From CALKWS01 sp051020515 (GTDB taxonomy: Bacteria > Actinomycetota > Actinomycetes > Actinomycetales > Beutenbergiaceae): a stretch of DNA of 64,000 nucleotides. The notes beneath the pieces were generated by a model. That model saw only the letters and a program-made list of their open reading frames with translations, was not told where the DNA came from and made no database searches. The stretch is from NCBI RefSeq assembly GCF_051020515.1, contig NZ_CP194857.1:930001-994000 (forward strand), read 5' to 3'. Of this stretch, positions 44,959-55,100 are shown piece after piece. How positions within the stretch are numbered: the stretch's first letter is position 1; every line of letters starts with the position of its first letter. The position numbers and the translations under genes are program-made.

Positions 44959-46151
44959 GAGCTTTCTCTCGTGGGGCCCGGTGAGCGGGCGGGTTGGGAA
45001 CGCGATAGCCGTACTGTTCTGCGGTGGCCTTGGCGCCGATGCGCAGGAACATCGGCAAGGTGAGGTCGCGGAAAACGTTGCCGGCCGCCGAGGAGACCTT
45101 GCGGTCGCCAACCTGACGGCCGAAACGCGCGATCTTCTCCGTTCGCGCCTTCCGTTCTTCGGTGAACCCGGCGAAGGCGGCGCCGGGGCGGGTCTCGTGC
45201 TGCATCCAGCGGGCGAGGACCGCGGCGTCTTCGATGGCGAGGCTGGCGCCCTGGCCGGTGGACGGGCTGACCGCGTGGGCGGCGTCACCGATCAGGCACA
45301 CCCGCTCGTTGTGCCAGTTGTCCAGGCTGGACATGTCGTAGAGCGGCCAGGCACCCAGCGTGTGTCGCGCAGCATTGAGGATCGCTTGGACCGGAGCGGG
45401 GTCGAGTTCGTGAAGTCGGCGGATGCTCGCCATCCAGTCGTCCTGGTCGAGGTCGGTGAGTTCGGACCGGCCCGGTTCGTAGTGCCGAGGCACATTGGTG
45501 AACCAGAAGGCGACCTTGTCGTTGACTGTGTAGCCGAAGAACGCCCGATGTCCGAAATACATCTGCTGGCGGGCCGTGTCAGGCAAGTCGACCTCAGTCC
45601 AACTGCCGCAGTCCACAATTCCGGTGTAGGAGGGTCGAGGGGCTTCGGGCCAGGTGAGCCGTCGCACCGTCGACCAGATCCCGTCCCCCCGATCACCGCG
45701 TCGGCGATCAGCGTGCGTCCGTCTGCGAAGACTGCTTCGACTCCTTGCGGCACCGTGCGCAACTCAACCAGCCGGGCGTTGAACAGGAACGTCGCCCCGG
45801 CGGCCTGTGCTCGTTCGGCGACTTCGGCGTGCAACCGCGCCCGCCGCAGCACCACACCACGCGCTCCGTACCGGGCCAGGTCCTGTTCACCGGCAAGTTC
45901 GGCGATCTTGCGTCCGCGGGCGTTGTGGAAGTCCAGACCGTACGCCTCGAACCCCCGGCGGCAGCAGCGAAGTCCCCGAGTCCGATCGCGGCCAAAGCGT
46001 TCACACCGTTCGGCGCGAGGTAGAGGAAGGCCCCGACGGTATCGCGCTGACTCTTCCGGGCTTCAGCGACCACGGCCTCACGCCCCGCGCGACGCAGAGC
46101 GAAGGCAAGTGACGATCCTGCGATGCCGCCGCCGATGATCAGGGTCTTCAT
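44951..46151 (-). CDS. FAD-dependent aromatic monooxygenase, two frame breaks in G runs
   Basis: Group-A flavoprotein monooxygenase of about 400 residues after repair. The start MKTLIIGGGIAGSSLAFALRR holds the FAD dinucleotide motif, VIGGDGIWSTVRR the GD motif, and CLIGDAAHAVSPSTGQGASLAIEDA the second FAD motif, all only in frame when two runs are each lengthened by one base: 45952-45956 (five to six) and 45685-45690 (six to seven). Such enzymes hydroxylate phenols, polyketides or antibiotics (TetX-like). Coupled to the copper oxidase and divergent from a MarR gene. Confidence 0.85.
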
Positions 46152-46220
46152 GGGCCCTCCTCGTTTGGGTTCTTGCGTCAGTGAAGAGTGGGGACGGGCG
46201 TAAGGTCCGCACACTCCGCC

Positions 46221-46240
46221 TCGTTCGGTCGTGCGAACGA
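46221..46240. promoter_or_regulatory. Palindromic operator candidate for the divergent MarR regulator
   Basis: Perfect inverted repeat TCGTTCG-gtcgtg-CGAACGA in the 106 bp between the monooxygenase and the MarR gene, 17 bases before the MarR ATG. Arm length seven, spacer six, a size suited to a MarR dimer. A further overlapping CGAACGAG copy follows. Binding here would shut both transcripts. Operator assignment is inference from position and symmetry. Confidence 0.6.
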
Positions 46241-46257
46241 ACGAGCGTGAAGGTAGC

Positions 46258-46770
46258 ATGGGTTTCGTGAACCGGGCAAGATCGAAGGAAGCCAGCCGTG
46301 ATGAGGTGCTCACCGTGCTGGCGGCTTCCGGCCGTGAACTCAGCACAGCGATGATCCAGTTCCACACGAACCTGTCTCGGCGCGTCGGTCTCGGACCCAC
46401 GGAGGAGAAGGTTCTCGAACTCGTCCACAGACACCAGCACGCAACCGTCGGCGAGTTGGCCAAGCACGCCGCCATGCCCAAGAACTCCCTCAGCGACATC
46501 CTCGACCGGCTAGAAGAAAAGGCATTCATCCAACGGCAGCCGCACCCCAGCGATGGGCGCAAGGTCTCCATCGTCGGTACCGACGCCGGCGCCCGACGCA
46601 TCGGTGCGCTCTTCGACGGTCTGATGTCCCGACTCGCCGAACTCAACGGCGACTACTCCACCGAAGAACTAGCGGTCATCGCGGACTATCAACGTCGCGC
46701 CGCTGAGATCCAAGGGGCCGAAGCACGAGCCCTGGCCACCGATGCCGCCGTCCTCCGCGGTGGGGCATGA
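46258..46770 (+). CDS. MarR family transcriptional regulator
   Basis: A 170-residue winged-helix repressor. The DNA-binding core reads LGPTEEKVLELVHRHQHATVGELAKHAAMPKNSLSDILDRLEEKAFIQRQPHPSDGRKV, with the wing D-G-R-K as in the family. Helices at both ends form the dimer. The ATG at 46258 has GAAGG four bases upstream. Set divergent from the flavin monooxygenase/multicopper oxidase operon across a 20-bp palindrome, so it most likely senses a phenolic or quinone-like ligand of that pathway (inference). Confidence 0.9.
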   Translation: MGFVNRARSKEASRDEVLTVLAASGRELSTAMIQFHTNLSRRVGLGPTEEKVLELVHRHQHATVGELAKHAAMPKNSLSDILDRLEEKAFIQRQPHPSDGRKVSIVGTDAGARRIGALFDGLMSRLAELNGDYSTEELAVIADYQRRAAEIQGAEARALATDAAVLRGGA

Positions 46771-46845
46771 CGCCGGAAAAGGAAGCGGCCTCTGTCCGCT
46801 AAGGGGGCGTTGACGGGTGGGGCACGTTTGGCCACGGCGGATACA

Positions 46846-46878
46846 CAAAACCCCCGCCAGGCTGGGCCTGACGGGGGC
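46846..46878 (-). terminator. Intrinsic terminator after tRNA-Arg
   Basis: On the minus strand CCCCCGTCAGG-cccag-CCTGGCGGGGG forms a stem with one G-T pair, followed by TTTTG. It lies 25 bases beyond the 3' end of the leftward tRNA-Arg gene and blocks readthrough into the MarR gene. Confidence 0.8.
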
Positions 46879-46902
46879 TCTGGACCGCTGTCTCAAACGA
46901 TG

Positions 46903-46975
46903 CGCGCCCGGAGGGACTCGAACCCCCAACCTTCTGATCCGTAGTCAGATGCTCTATCCATTAAGCTACGGGCGC
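46903..46975 (-). tRNA. tRNA-Arg (anticodon ACG)
   Basis: Complete 73-nt cloverleaf on the minus strand: acceptor GCGCCCG/CGGGCGC, D arm TAGCTTAATGGATAGAGCA, anticodon loop CTACGGA reading ACG, T arm GGGTTCGAGTCCC. CCA is not encoded. The wobble A34 is the substrate of TadA, encoded at 17839. Confidence 0.96.
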
Positions 46976-47119
46976 TGGGCCGGCGTGCCGCCGACGCCCC
47001 ACAATACCTGCAAGCACCCGGGTGGGGAAATCCGCCCTGCGGTGAGGTTGCACACCTGCTCCTCGCGGGCCCCGCCGACGGGGCTACGTCGTCGACGGCC
47101 TGCGCCGCCGCCCCTGACC

Positions 47120-48091
47120 TCAGGAGGCCTCGTTGTCGGCCCGCCGGGACAGGTGACGTGCCAACACCGCCCCGAGGATCAACTGCAGCTGGTGGTACAT
47201 GATCAGCGGCACCACGAGCGTGGCCAGGGTGGCCGCCGGGAACAACACCGCACCCATCGGCAACCCCGTGGCCAACGACTTCTGCGAACCACCCAGCATG
47301 AACACGATGCGTTCGGGCAGCGCCAGGCCCATCCGCGGACCCACGAACCACAACAGCCCCGAGACCCCGGCCAGCAGGGCCAGGCTGAACGCACCCAGGG
47401 TGATCAGCATCGACCAGTGCACCTGGCTCCACACGCCCTGGGCGGTGGCGGCCGAAACCGCGTTGAACAACATCACGGTGATCGCGATCCGGTCCACCAG
47501 CATCGTCAGCAGTTTGCGCCGGCGGATCCAGCCCCCCAGCCAGCGTGAGCACACCTGACCCAGCACGAACGGCAACAGCAACTGCAGCAGCACCGAACGC
47601 ATCCCGCTCACGCCCGTGGTGGCCACCGATCCCATCAGGGCCAACACCAGCAGCGGCGTGGCCACCATGCCCACCACGTTGGAGATCGTGGCGGCACAGA
47701 TCGCCGCCGGGATGTTGCCGCGGGCGATCGAAGTCAGCGCCACCGACCCCTGCACGGTGGAGGGCAGCACGGACAGGAACAGCACACCGGTGGCCAGGGC
47801 CGGACCGATCAGCGGGGCCATCGCCCACGACAGTGCGATTCCGACCAGTGGCCACAGCACGAACGTGACGCCGAGGATCGACCCCTGCAGCCTGAGGTTG
47901 CGCAAGCCCGCCAGCACCTCCTTGGTGGGCAGGCGCAGACCGTAGGTGAAGAACAACACCATGATCCCGGTGCGCGCGATCGTGTTCACCGGGGCGCGGG
48001 CGGCCTCAGGTACGGGGATGAGCAGGCCCGCCAGCAACGCGGTCAGGAGCAGCAGCACGAACGGGTCGATCCAGCGGCGCAGTGCTTTCAC
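47120..48091 (-). CDS. Bile acid:sodium symporter-like transporter (SBF-like)
   Basis: A 323-residue, roughly ten-helix membrane protein. TGIMVLFFTYGLRLPTKEVLAGLRN and FLSVLPSTVQGSVALTSIARGN match the SBF-like/RCH2-type group, with the later FMLGGSQKSLATGLPMG crossover helix region. The transported ion or solute is not known. The GTG at 48091 gives the family start KALRRWIDPFVLLLL; the frame upstream is probably untranslated. Divergent from the MFS gene. Confidence 0.87.
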   Translation of the reverse strand: MKALRRWIDPFVLLLLTALLAGLLIPVPEAARAPVNTIARTGIMVLFFTYGLRLPTKEVLAGLRNLRLQGSILGVTFVLWPLVGIALSWAMAPLIGPALATGVLFLSVLPSTVQGSVALTSIARGNIPAAICAATISNVVGMVATPLLVLALMGSVATTGVSGMRSVLLQLLLPFVLGQVCSRWLGGWIRRRKLLTMLVDRIAITVMLFNAVSAATAQGVWSQVHWSMLITLGAFSLALLAGVSGLLWFVGPRMGLALPERIVFMLGGSQKSLATGLPMGAVLFPAATLATLVVPLIMYHQLQLILGAVLARHLSRRADNEAS

Positions 48092-48300
48092 GCGGCTGCC
48101 CCAGCGAATCGGCCCGCACGAGCGGTGGGGACAGAGCAGGTGGCGGGCACCGGACCAACCTACTATCGGCGCCGCAGGCCGTGCCCGCACGGTCTATGGT
48201 GGTGCTGCTCGGGCAAATGACCGCCCGCGCCCCCGCGTGCGGACGCCGGTGCCGATCGAGGCAGGCTTTCGGGCGGGACTTTCGAGCCGGAACACATCTC

Positions 48301-49582
48301 GTGCACTCCTCCCCCTTCGGCGCCCTGGCCCACTTCAGAATCCTGCCCGCCATCTCCTCCGGACCCGCGATGGCTCTGGCGGTAGCGGCCCGCGCCCCCT
48401 ACGCGATGGTCCCGCTGGGCACCATGACCGCGATCACCGCCTCGACCGGGTCGGTGGCCTCGGGCGGGTTGGCGACCGGCCTGGTCGCGATCGCCACCGC
48501 GGTAGCCGCCCCACTGATCGGGAGGTGGGCCGACCGTGCCGGGCAGCGGTTCGTGCTCACCCTGCTCACCCCGATCAACGCGCTGGCCCTGGGCGCCCTG
48601 CTACTGGTGGCGCTGTGGGCCTGGGACGGACCGGCGCTGTGGGCGGCGTGCGTGGGGGTGGGCGCCACCGCGATCCCGGTCGGTGCCTTCGCACGAGCGC
48701 GCTGGGTGCAGTTGACCACCCGGCCACGGGATCTGGCCGCAGCGTTCTCCTACGAGTCCACCGTGGACGAGTTGACCTTCGTGCTCGGCCCGGCGCTGGT
48801 GGGCATCGCTGCCTCGACGGCCACCCCGGCCGCGCCGATCGCCCTGGCGGCGGTGCTAGTGGCCCTGGCGGGGATCCCCTTCGCGCTCACCGCGCCGCGC
48901 AAAGGCGGCACACCCCGCGCCCCGCGCAGGCCCGACGACGGAACTGCGCCGGGTGTGCGCACCGCACCTGAGCGGGTGGCCCCGATCCCGGCGATCATGT
49001 GGGCGGTGGCGCCGGCGGTGCTGGTGATGCTGTGCATCGGGGTGTTTTTCGGTGCGGTGCAGGCCGGGACCACCGAGCGGGCGGTGCTCCTCGACGTGCC
49101 CGGTCAGGCGGGGTTGGTCTACGCGCTGATGGGGCTGACCTCCGCGGCCACAGCACTCCTGGTGGTGATGGTGCCGGAGTCGGTTCGACCGACCGCCCAC
49201 CCGAGTGCTGATCGGCGGCGCCGGAATGGCGGTCTTCATCACGGCCGCAACATTCGCCAGTGCGCTGGGCGCCACCGCCGTCGCGCTCCTGGCCACCGGC
49301 GCCTTCCTCGGCCCCGCACTGGTGACCGCGTTCTCGATCGCCGAGCGCCGCAGTCCCGCCGGCGGGATCGCCGTCTCGATGACCTCGATGCAGTCCGGAG
49401 TCACGATCGGGGTGGCGATCGGGTCCGCCGCCGGCGGCGCACTGGCGGCCTCGGTAGGCCCGGAGGGCGGGTTCGGCCTCGGTGCGCTGGCCTCCGTCGT
49501 CATCGGCCTCACCGGTCTCGCCCTGCTCGCCGCCGGGCGGCAGCGGCGCGGGCCCGCCCTTCAGGAATCCGGAAAGCCGTAA
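48301..49582 (+). CDS. MFS transporter (frame break in CCC run)
   Basis: Twelve-helix transporter of about 427 residues after repair. AARAPYAMVPLGTMTAITASTGS and the loop GRWADRAGQRFVL are typical of a drug/sugar MFS group in actinobacteria. The last third (MAVFITAATFASALGATAVAL onward) is in another frame; deleting one C at 49200-49202 joins VRPTAH to RVLIGGAGMAVFI. GTG at 48301 is the preferred start. The end overlaps the convergent NUDIX gene by 22 bases. Confidence 0.82.
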
Positions 49583-50025
49583 CTGACAGCACTCGGCAGC
49601 GGCGGGCCACTGAGGCTGGCCACCACCATCCGCTCGTACCCGGGTATCGGTTCGGGCAGGTCCGTCAGTGGGAACCAGGCAAGATCGGCGCATTTGGCCG
49701 GCTCCCTGATGACGGGCACACCGTCCCATGACTCGGCCGTCCAGAACCATTCGATGCGCTGCTCGATCGGGGCGTCGGTCCCGTCGGTGCGGTGCATGAC
49801 GGTTATCAGCCGCAGATCCTGGGGACGGATCCGGACGCCAATCTCCTCCTCGGCCTCGCGCACCGCTGCGGCCACCGCGGTCTCGCCGGGTTCGAGGTGC
49901 CCGGCAGCCCCGGCCACCCAGTGCCCGTCCATGTATCCGGTGTTGGCTCGTCGCTGCAGCAGGACCTCCTCACCGCGGCGCAGGTAGAGGTAGGAGGCCG
50001 GAATCAGCGCGAAGGAAGCAGGCAT
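49561..50025 (-). CDS. NUDIX hydrolase
   Basis: A 154-residue pyrophosphohydrolase. The NUDIX box is exact: GHLEPGETAVAAAVREAEEEIGV. The start PASFALIPASYLYLRRGEEVLLQRRANTGYMDGHW resembles nucleotide-cleaning NUDIX enzymes, but the substrate is not defined. The ATG at 50025 gives the usual family length. Convergent with the MFS gene. Confidence 0.92.
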   Translation of the reverse strand: MPASFALIPASYLYLRRGEEVLLQRRANTGYMDGHWVAGAAGHLEPGETAVAAAVREAEEEIGVRIRPQDLRLITVMHRTDGTDAPIEQRIEWFWTAESWDGVPVIREPAKCADLAWFPLTDLPEPIPGYERMVVASLSGPPLPSAVSYGFPDS

Positions 50026-50076
50026 CTCTCGCCACCGTAGCGGCAGAGCGGCGGATGCGCCGAGATTCCCAATGGG

Positions 50077-50165
50077 CGGAGACGGTGGGATTTGAACCCA
50101 CGGAAGGATTGCTCCTTCACGGCCTTAGCAGGGCCGCGCACTAGGCCAGACTATGCGACGTCTCC
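50077..50165 (-). tRNA. tRNA-Ser (anticodon GCT)
   Basis: Complete class-II tRNA of 89 nt with acceptor GGAGACG/CGTCTCC, anticodon loop CTGCTAA reading GCT, a long variable arm typical of serine tRNAs and T arm GTGGGTTCAAATCCCAC. CCA is not encoded. Confidence 0.95.
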
Positions 50166-50259
50166 AGATCAACGGCAAGCGTACCTGCCCTGCTGCGCCG
50201 CAGGCGCCAAAACCTGTGCCTCAGGGCACGCCGTCCGCCTACTCCGCATCGGAACCGGG

Positions 50260-51249
50260 TCAGGGCACCAACAGGATCTTGCCGAACACGCCACCGGCTG
50301 CCATGGCGTCCTGCGCTTGGACCGCCTCATCGAGGGGGTACTTGGCGTGCACCACGGGGCGGATCCGCCCCTGCTCCACCAGAGGCCACACCTCGCGGCG
50401 CACCTGCGTCACGATCGCCTCCTTCTCCTGCGGTGGCCGGGCCCGCAACAGCGTTCCGTGCACGCTCTTCCACCGCATGAGTGCCGCCAGGTCGATCTGT
50501 GCGGTGCCACCACCGGCCATCAACCCGATGATCACCAGTTGACCGTGCCTGGCCAGCACCTGCACATTGCGCTCCAGGTACTCAGCCCCGACGACGTCCA
50601 GGACCAACGGCACCCCGCGGTCCTCGGTGTGCTCGCGCACCACGTCGGCGAAGTCCTGTGCATGGTGGTCCACCACCACCTCCGCACCGAGTTCTCCGCA
50701 CCGGGCCGCCCGCTGCGGGCCGCCTGCGGTGGTGATCACCCGTGCTCCGAACCCGGCCAGAATCTGGATCGCCAGGGAACCGATGCCTCCTGATCCCCCG
50801 TGCACCAGCACCCATTGGCCCTGCAGGTCCGCCGCGCTCATCCCGCCCGGACCGGTCACGTTGGACCACACGGTGCACAGACCCTCCGGCAGCGCGGCCG
50901 CCTGCACCAGGTCCACGCCGTCCGGCACCGGGAGCAGCCCGCGCACGGGGACCACGACCTGCTCGGCGTATCCCCCGCCGTCGAGCAGGGCACAGACCCG
51001 CTGGCCGACGTGCCAGTCGGCCACACCCTGGCCCACGGCGGTGATGATGCCGGAGGCTTCCAGGCCGGGCCATGGTGGAGCCCCGGATGGTGGGGGGTGC
51101 ATGCCCCGGGTCTGCAGCAGGTCGGCCCGGTTCAGTGCTGCGGCGGCGATGTCGATGACGACGGTGCCCGGGTCCGGCCGCGGGTCGGCCACCTCCTGCA
51201 CGCGCAGTACCTCCGGTCCGCCGCGCTCGGTGATCACCACTGCTCGCAT
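50260..51249 (-). CDS. NAD(P)H:quinone oxidoreductase, zinc-independent MDR family
   Basis: A 329-residue medium-chain reductase. LNRADLLQTRGMHPPPSGAPPWPGLEASG is the quinone oxidoreductase/PIG3 signature, and VHGGSGGIGSLAIQIL binds NADPH. No structural or catalytic zinc cysteines. It should reduce quinones or enones with NADPH. The ATG at 51249 gives the family start RAVVITERGGPEVL. Placed between two tRNA-Ser genes; no operon. Confidence 0.92.
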   Translation of the reverse strand: MRAVVITERGGPEVLRVQEVADPRPDPGTVVIDIAAAALNRADLLQTRGMHPPPSGAPPWPGLEASGIITAVGQGVADWHVGQRVCALLDGGGYAEQVVVPVRGLLPVPDGVDLVQAAALPEGLCTVWSNVTGPGGMSAADLQGQWVLVHGGSGGIGSLAIQILAGFGARVITTAGGPQRAARCGELGAEVVVDHHAQDFADVVREHTEDRGVPLVLDVVGAEYLERNVQVLARHGQLVIIGLMAGGGTAQIDLAALMRWKSVHGTLLRARPPQEKEAIVTQVRREVWPLVEQGRIRPVVHAKYPLDEAVQAQDAMAAGGVFGKILLVP

Positions 51250-51325
51250 AAGCCCCACACTAGGGCGGCCCGGAAGCGGTTTCGACCTGGCGGGCCCCGA
51301 TGGGCCACAATGGTGGGCGCACGTT

Positions 51326-51413
51326 GGAGGGTTGACAGAGCGGCCGAATGTGACGGTCTTGAAAACCGTTGTGGGGAGACTCACCGTGGGTTCGAATCCC
51401 ACACCCTCCGCCA
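51326..51413 (+). tRNA. tRNA-Ser (anticodon TGA)
   Basis: Class-II tRNA: acceptor GGAGGGT, anticodon loop CTTGAAA reading TGA, long variable arm, T arm GTGGGTTCGAATCCCAC, discriminator G at 51410. Unlike the other two tRNAs in this window, CCA is encoded (51411-51413). Confidence 0.95.
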
Positions 51414-51490
51414 AGGAGGCAGCGTTCCTGCGGGAACGACCGGACTCCGGCCGGCGTCGAAAAGGACCGCCGGCGCCATAGGATCAGACC

Positions 51491-51982
51491 ATGACGGACT
51501 CAAGCGAACCGGGCACGAACTGGACGATGAGGGGGGTCCACACGTCGGCCGAGATCAACGGCGGCGTGCTCGTCGGTGATGATGGCTCGGACGCGGCAGT
51601 GCGCGCTGTCGAATACGCCGTCGAGGAGGCTGCGCGCAGGGGGACAGACCTCCACGTGCTGCGGGCGTGGACCATCCCGACGGCGGTGCGCCCACCCGAC
51701 CTCCCGTTCGGCGTGACTCCCTCGATCCTCGAGTTCCAGGAGGCCACGAAAGCACAGACCCTCGGGCGAGCCACTGACGCCGGTGCCGATCATCCCGACC
51801 TGCAGATCCACGCCCACACCGTCTACGGCCGCGGTGACCAGGCACTGATCGGCGCGTCCGCCGGCGCCGACGTCCTCGTGGTCGGCTCCCGGGGGCTCTC
51901 CAGGATCGGGAACTTCCTCATCGGTTCGACCGCGGCGGCCTGCATCCGCCAGGCACCGGTGCCCGTCGTCGTCGTCCGCTGA
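51491..51982 (+). CDS. Universal stress protein (UspA family)
   Basis: Single-domain Usp of 163 residues. The strand-loop VLVGDDGSDAAVRAVEYAVEEA at the start and the ATP-binding motif GSRGLSRIGNFLIGSTAAAC (G-2x-G-9x-G-S) near the end are complete, so nucleotide binding is expected. Actinobacterial Usp proteins respond to hypoxia or starvation; no regulator is visible here. ATG at 51491. Confidence 0.92.
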   Translation: MTDSSEPGTNWTMRGVHTSAEINGGVLVGDDGSDAAVRAVEYAVEEAARRGTDLHVLRAWTIPTAVRPPDLPFGVTPSILEFQEATKAQTLGRATDAGADHPDLQIHAHTVYGRGDQALIGASAGADVLVVGSRGLSRIGNFLIGSTAAACIRQAPVPVVVVR

Positions 51983-52102
51983 GGCCACCCGCCCATCCCG
52001 GCCGAGTGGCCCCGCCACCGGATCACCACCCCATCGGGGTCACGCGGCCCGCTCGTGGCGGGCTGCGTCGAATCCGGCGGCAGGGCCGACTCGCCTGCCC
52101 GG

Positions 52103-55100
52103 TTACTCCAGCAACTCCAGGATCGTCCCGGCTTGGCCGACCAGGTCGGCTCGGGCCGAGTCGGAGACGGTGTCCGGGCGGTTCGGGTTCTCCAGGTGGT
52201 GCACGAACCGGTTGAGCGCGGCCACCGCCGGTGCGGTGCGGCCGGATTCCAGGTGCCCCTGCGCCTGCTCCACCGCGTTGGTGAGGCGATTGACGATCGG
52301 ACCGTCCACGTCCCTGGCGTCGACGTACTCGGCCAGGGAAGCGCCCAGCGCGGCCGCAGCCTCCTTCGCGTCACCGTCACCCGGGTCCTCGCCACCCCCG
52401 TCCTGGGCATAGAGGCGGTAGTCGTCGGCCAGCGCGTCGAAGGCCGCGATCTCACCGGACCAACCGGCGATGATCTCATCGGGATCGACGCCGTCCTCCA
52501 ATTGCATCCGCACGTCCCGGGTGCCGGTCAGTCGGTCGATCCAGCAGATGTCACCGGGGGTGCTGCACTGCTGGTCGGGGTAGACGGTGCCCTCGCGCCA
52601 GTCGATGCCGTCGGTGTTGTACAACGCCTCCAGCACGTGCAACCCGGTGCGCACCGGTATGAAGGTGGAGGGGTCGGTGACGTGGATCTCCACCCCGCCG
52701 GAGAGCCGTCCCTGCTCCTTACTGGCGGTCGGGTTGGCGAACATCGGGCGGAAGTGAACGCCCGACAACTCCCGGCTGTTCAGGTCCTCGGCCAGGGCGT
52801 AGGCGCCGACCTCGTCGATGTCACCATGGCCGGCCCACAGGAACGGCTTGGTGGTGCCGCGACCCTCGGAGGCGTTCAGCGACTCGATCAGCCCCATACC
52901 GGCGTAGACCCACGCGGTCTCGATGGTGGGGATGTTCGGTGAGGGCAGCACCCAGGGCAGGTTGTACCCGTCGACGAAGTCGGACGGGTCATAACCCTCC
53001 AACTCCACCACGTGCAGGTTCTGCACCGGGTCGTCGAGGAACTCACCGTTGAACAGGCTGGCGAGTTCGCCCACGGTCAGCCCGTGCTGCATCGGGATCT
53101 CCCGTAGCCCCACGAAGGAGGACAGCGCCGGATCCAGCACCGGGCCATCGATCCGGTCGCCCAGCGGGTTGGGCCGGTCCAGCACGATGAACTCCTTGTC
53201 GAACTCCGCGGCGGCGTCCATCGCGTAGTACATCGTCCAGATGTAGGTGTAGAACCGGGCCCCGATGTCCTGGATGTCGAACAACAGCACGTCGACGTCC
53301 TCGAGCATCTCCGCGGTGGGGCGCTGGGTCTGGCCGTACAGCGACCACACCGTCAACCCGGTCCGGGGGTCGACGTAACTCTCCACGTCCGCGCCGGCCG
53401 GCGCGCCACCGAGGATGCCGTGTTCGGGGGCGTACAGCGCCGTGAGTTCGTACCCACCTGCCTCCTGCCCGGCGATCAGCAGGTCCATCGAGTGGGTCAG
53501 GTCCGAGTCCACACCGGTGGGGTTCGTGATCAACCCCACGCGCTTACCTTCCAGCAGCGCGGTCTCCTCGGGTGAGTTCAGCAACCGTTCGATACCCAGT
53601 TCCACGGTGGCTGCGTGCCCGGGAGCCGGCCCGGGCGGGGGGAACACCGGCGCGGCATCGTCGAACGCGTGCTGCCAGGAGGACTGCGTGCGGCCCTCGA
53701 TGAAGTAGCCGTCCGCAGCCTGGGCCACCACGGTCACTGTGCCGGAACCGGCGTGCTCCCCGGGCTCGACCACGTCACCGTTCACCAGGTAGGTGACTCC
53801 CTCCACCTCCGGGATCGTCATCGAGTCGGCCTCGAAGACCGGCTCCTGCGGTACCACGGTGGTCCCGTAGTCCAGGCCGTGGCCCAGCGGGTAGACCTCA
53901 CCGGTGCCATCGTCCTGCGGCACCACTACGGGCAACTCACCACGGGGGTTGATGTTGCCCGAGACCACATCGGCGATGGCCTGCAGCGAGACCGGGGCGT
54001 ATCCGTAGGAGACCATCGCGGCCTCGGTCGGCGCGGTGAAGGTGCTGTCATAGGGGTTGCGTACGGCGACCTCGATGACCTCGGTCTCCAGTTCGGACAG
54101 GGCCGCGACCAGATTCTGCTGGTTCTGCGGGGTTTCGAACGCGGTGGACTGTGTCAGCACCACGACGGCATCACGATCGGTGGCGTCGCCGACGATGATG
54201 TCGATCACAGCCTGCGTCGGATTATTCGCGCGCAGCATCCGGACCGTGTGTCCGTCGCGGATCAGTTGATCGGCGATGACGTTCAGCCGCCCGCTGTCCC
54301 CCCAGCCGGTGACCAGCACGTTCGACCCATCATCCAGTGGCAGCACGCCGTCGTTGCTCAGCAGGGTGATGGAATCATCGGCAATCGCCTGGGCGCGCTC
54401 ACGATGCTCGACGTCGTTCATCACCTCATCGACGGCATCCAGATCGGGCAGCGGGTCAGCCAGGACGCCGCGGCGCTCCTTCTGCCCCAGGATGCGCCGC
54501 ACCGACTCATCGATGCGCTCCTCGGTGATCTCGCCGTCGGCCACCGCGTCCATGACGCCGTCATAGGCGACTCGCAGATCCGGGGGCATCAGCATCTGGT
54601 CGGCACCGGCCAGAATGGCCTCCACCGGGACCCGGTCGTCGCCGAACTCCTCCTGCACGCCGTCCATGGCCAGGGAGTCGGTGACGATGACTCCGTCATA
54701 GCCCATCTCGTCGCGCAGCAGACCGGTCAGGATCGGCTGGGACAGTGTGGCCGGGCGGCCGGAGTCGTCCAGAGCCGGGATCACGATGTGGGCGGTCATC
54801 ATCGAGTCCACGCCCGCCTCGATCGCCGCCTGGAACGGCGGCAGGTCCTCGGCACGGAAGTCCGCCTCGGACTTCTCGATGATGGGCACCCCGTAGTGGG
54901 AGTCCACGTCGGTGTCGCCATGCCCCGGGAAGTGTTTCACCGAGGCCGAGATCCCGCCGTCGTCCTGGAAGCCGTGCACCTGGGCGGTGCTCAGGGCGGA
55001 GACCAGTTCGGTGTCGCCTCCGAAGGCGCGCACCCCGATCACCGGGTTCAACGCGTTGGAGTTCACGTCCGCGATCGGTGCGTAGTTCTGGTTGATCCCC

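Noticed and set aside
46903..51413. Genomic island borders at the tRNA genes
   Set aside because: No integrase and no direct repeat of a tRNA 3' end was seen near any of the three tRNAs; flanking genes look chromosomal.
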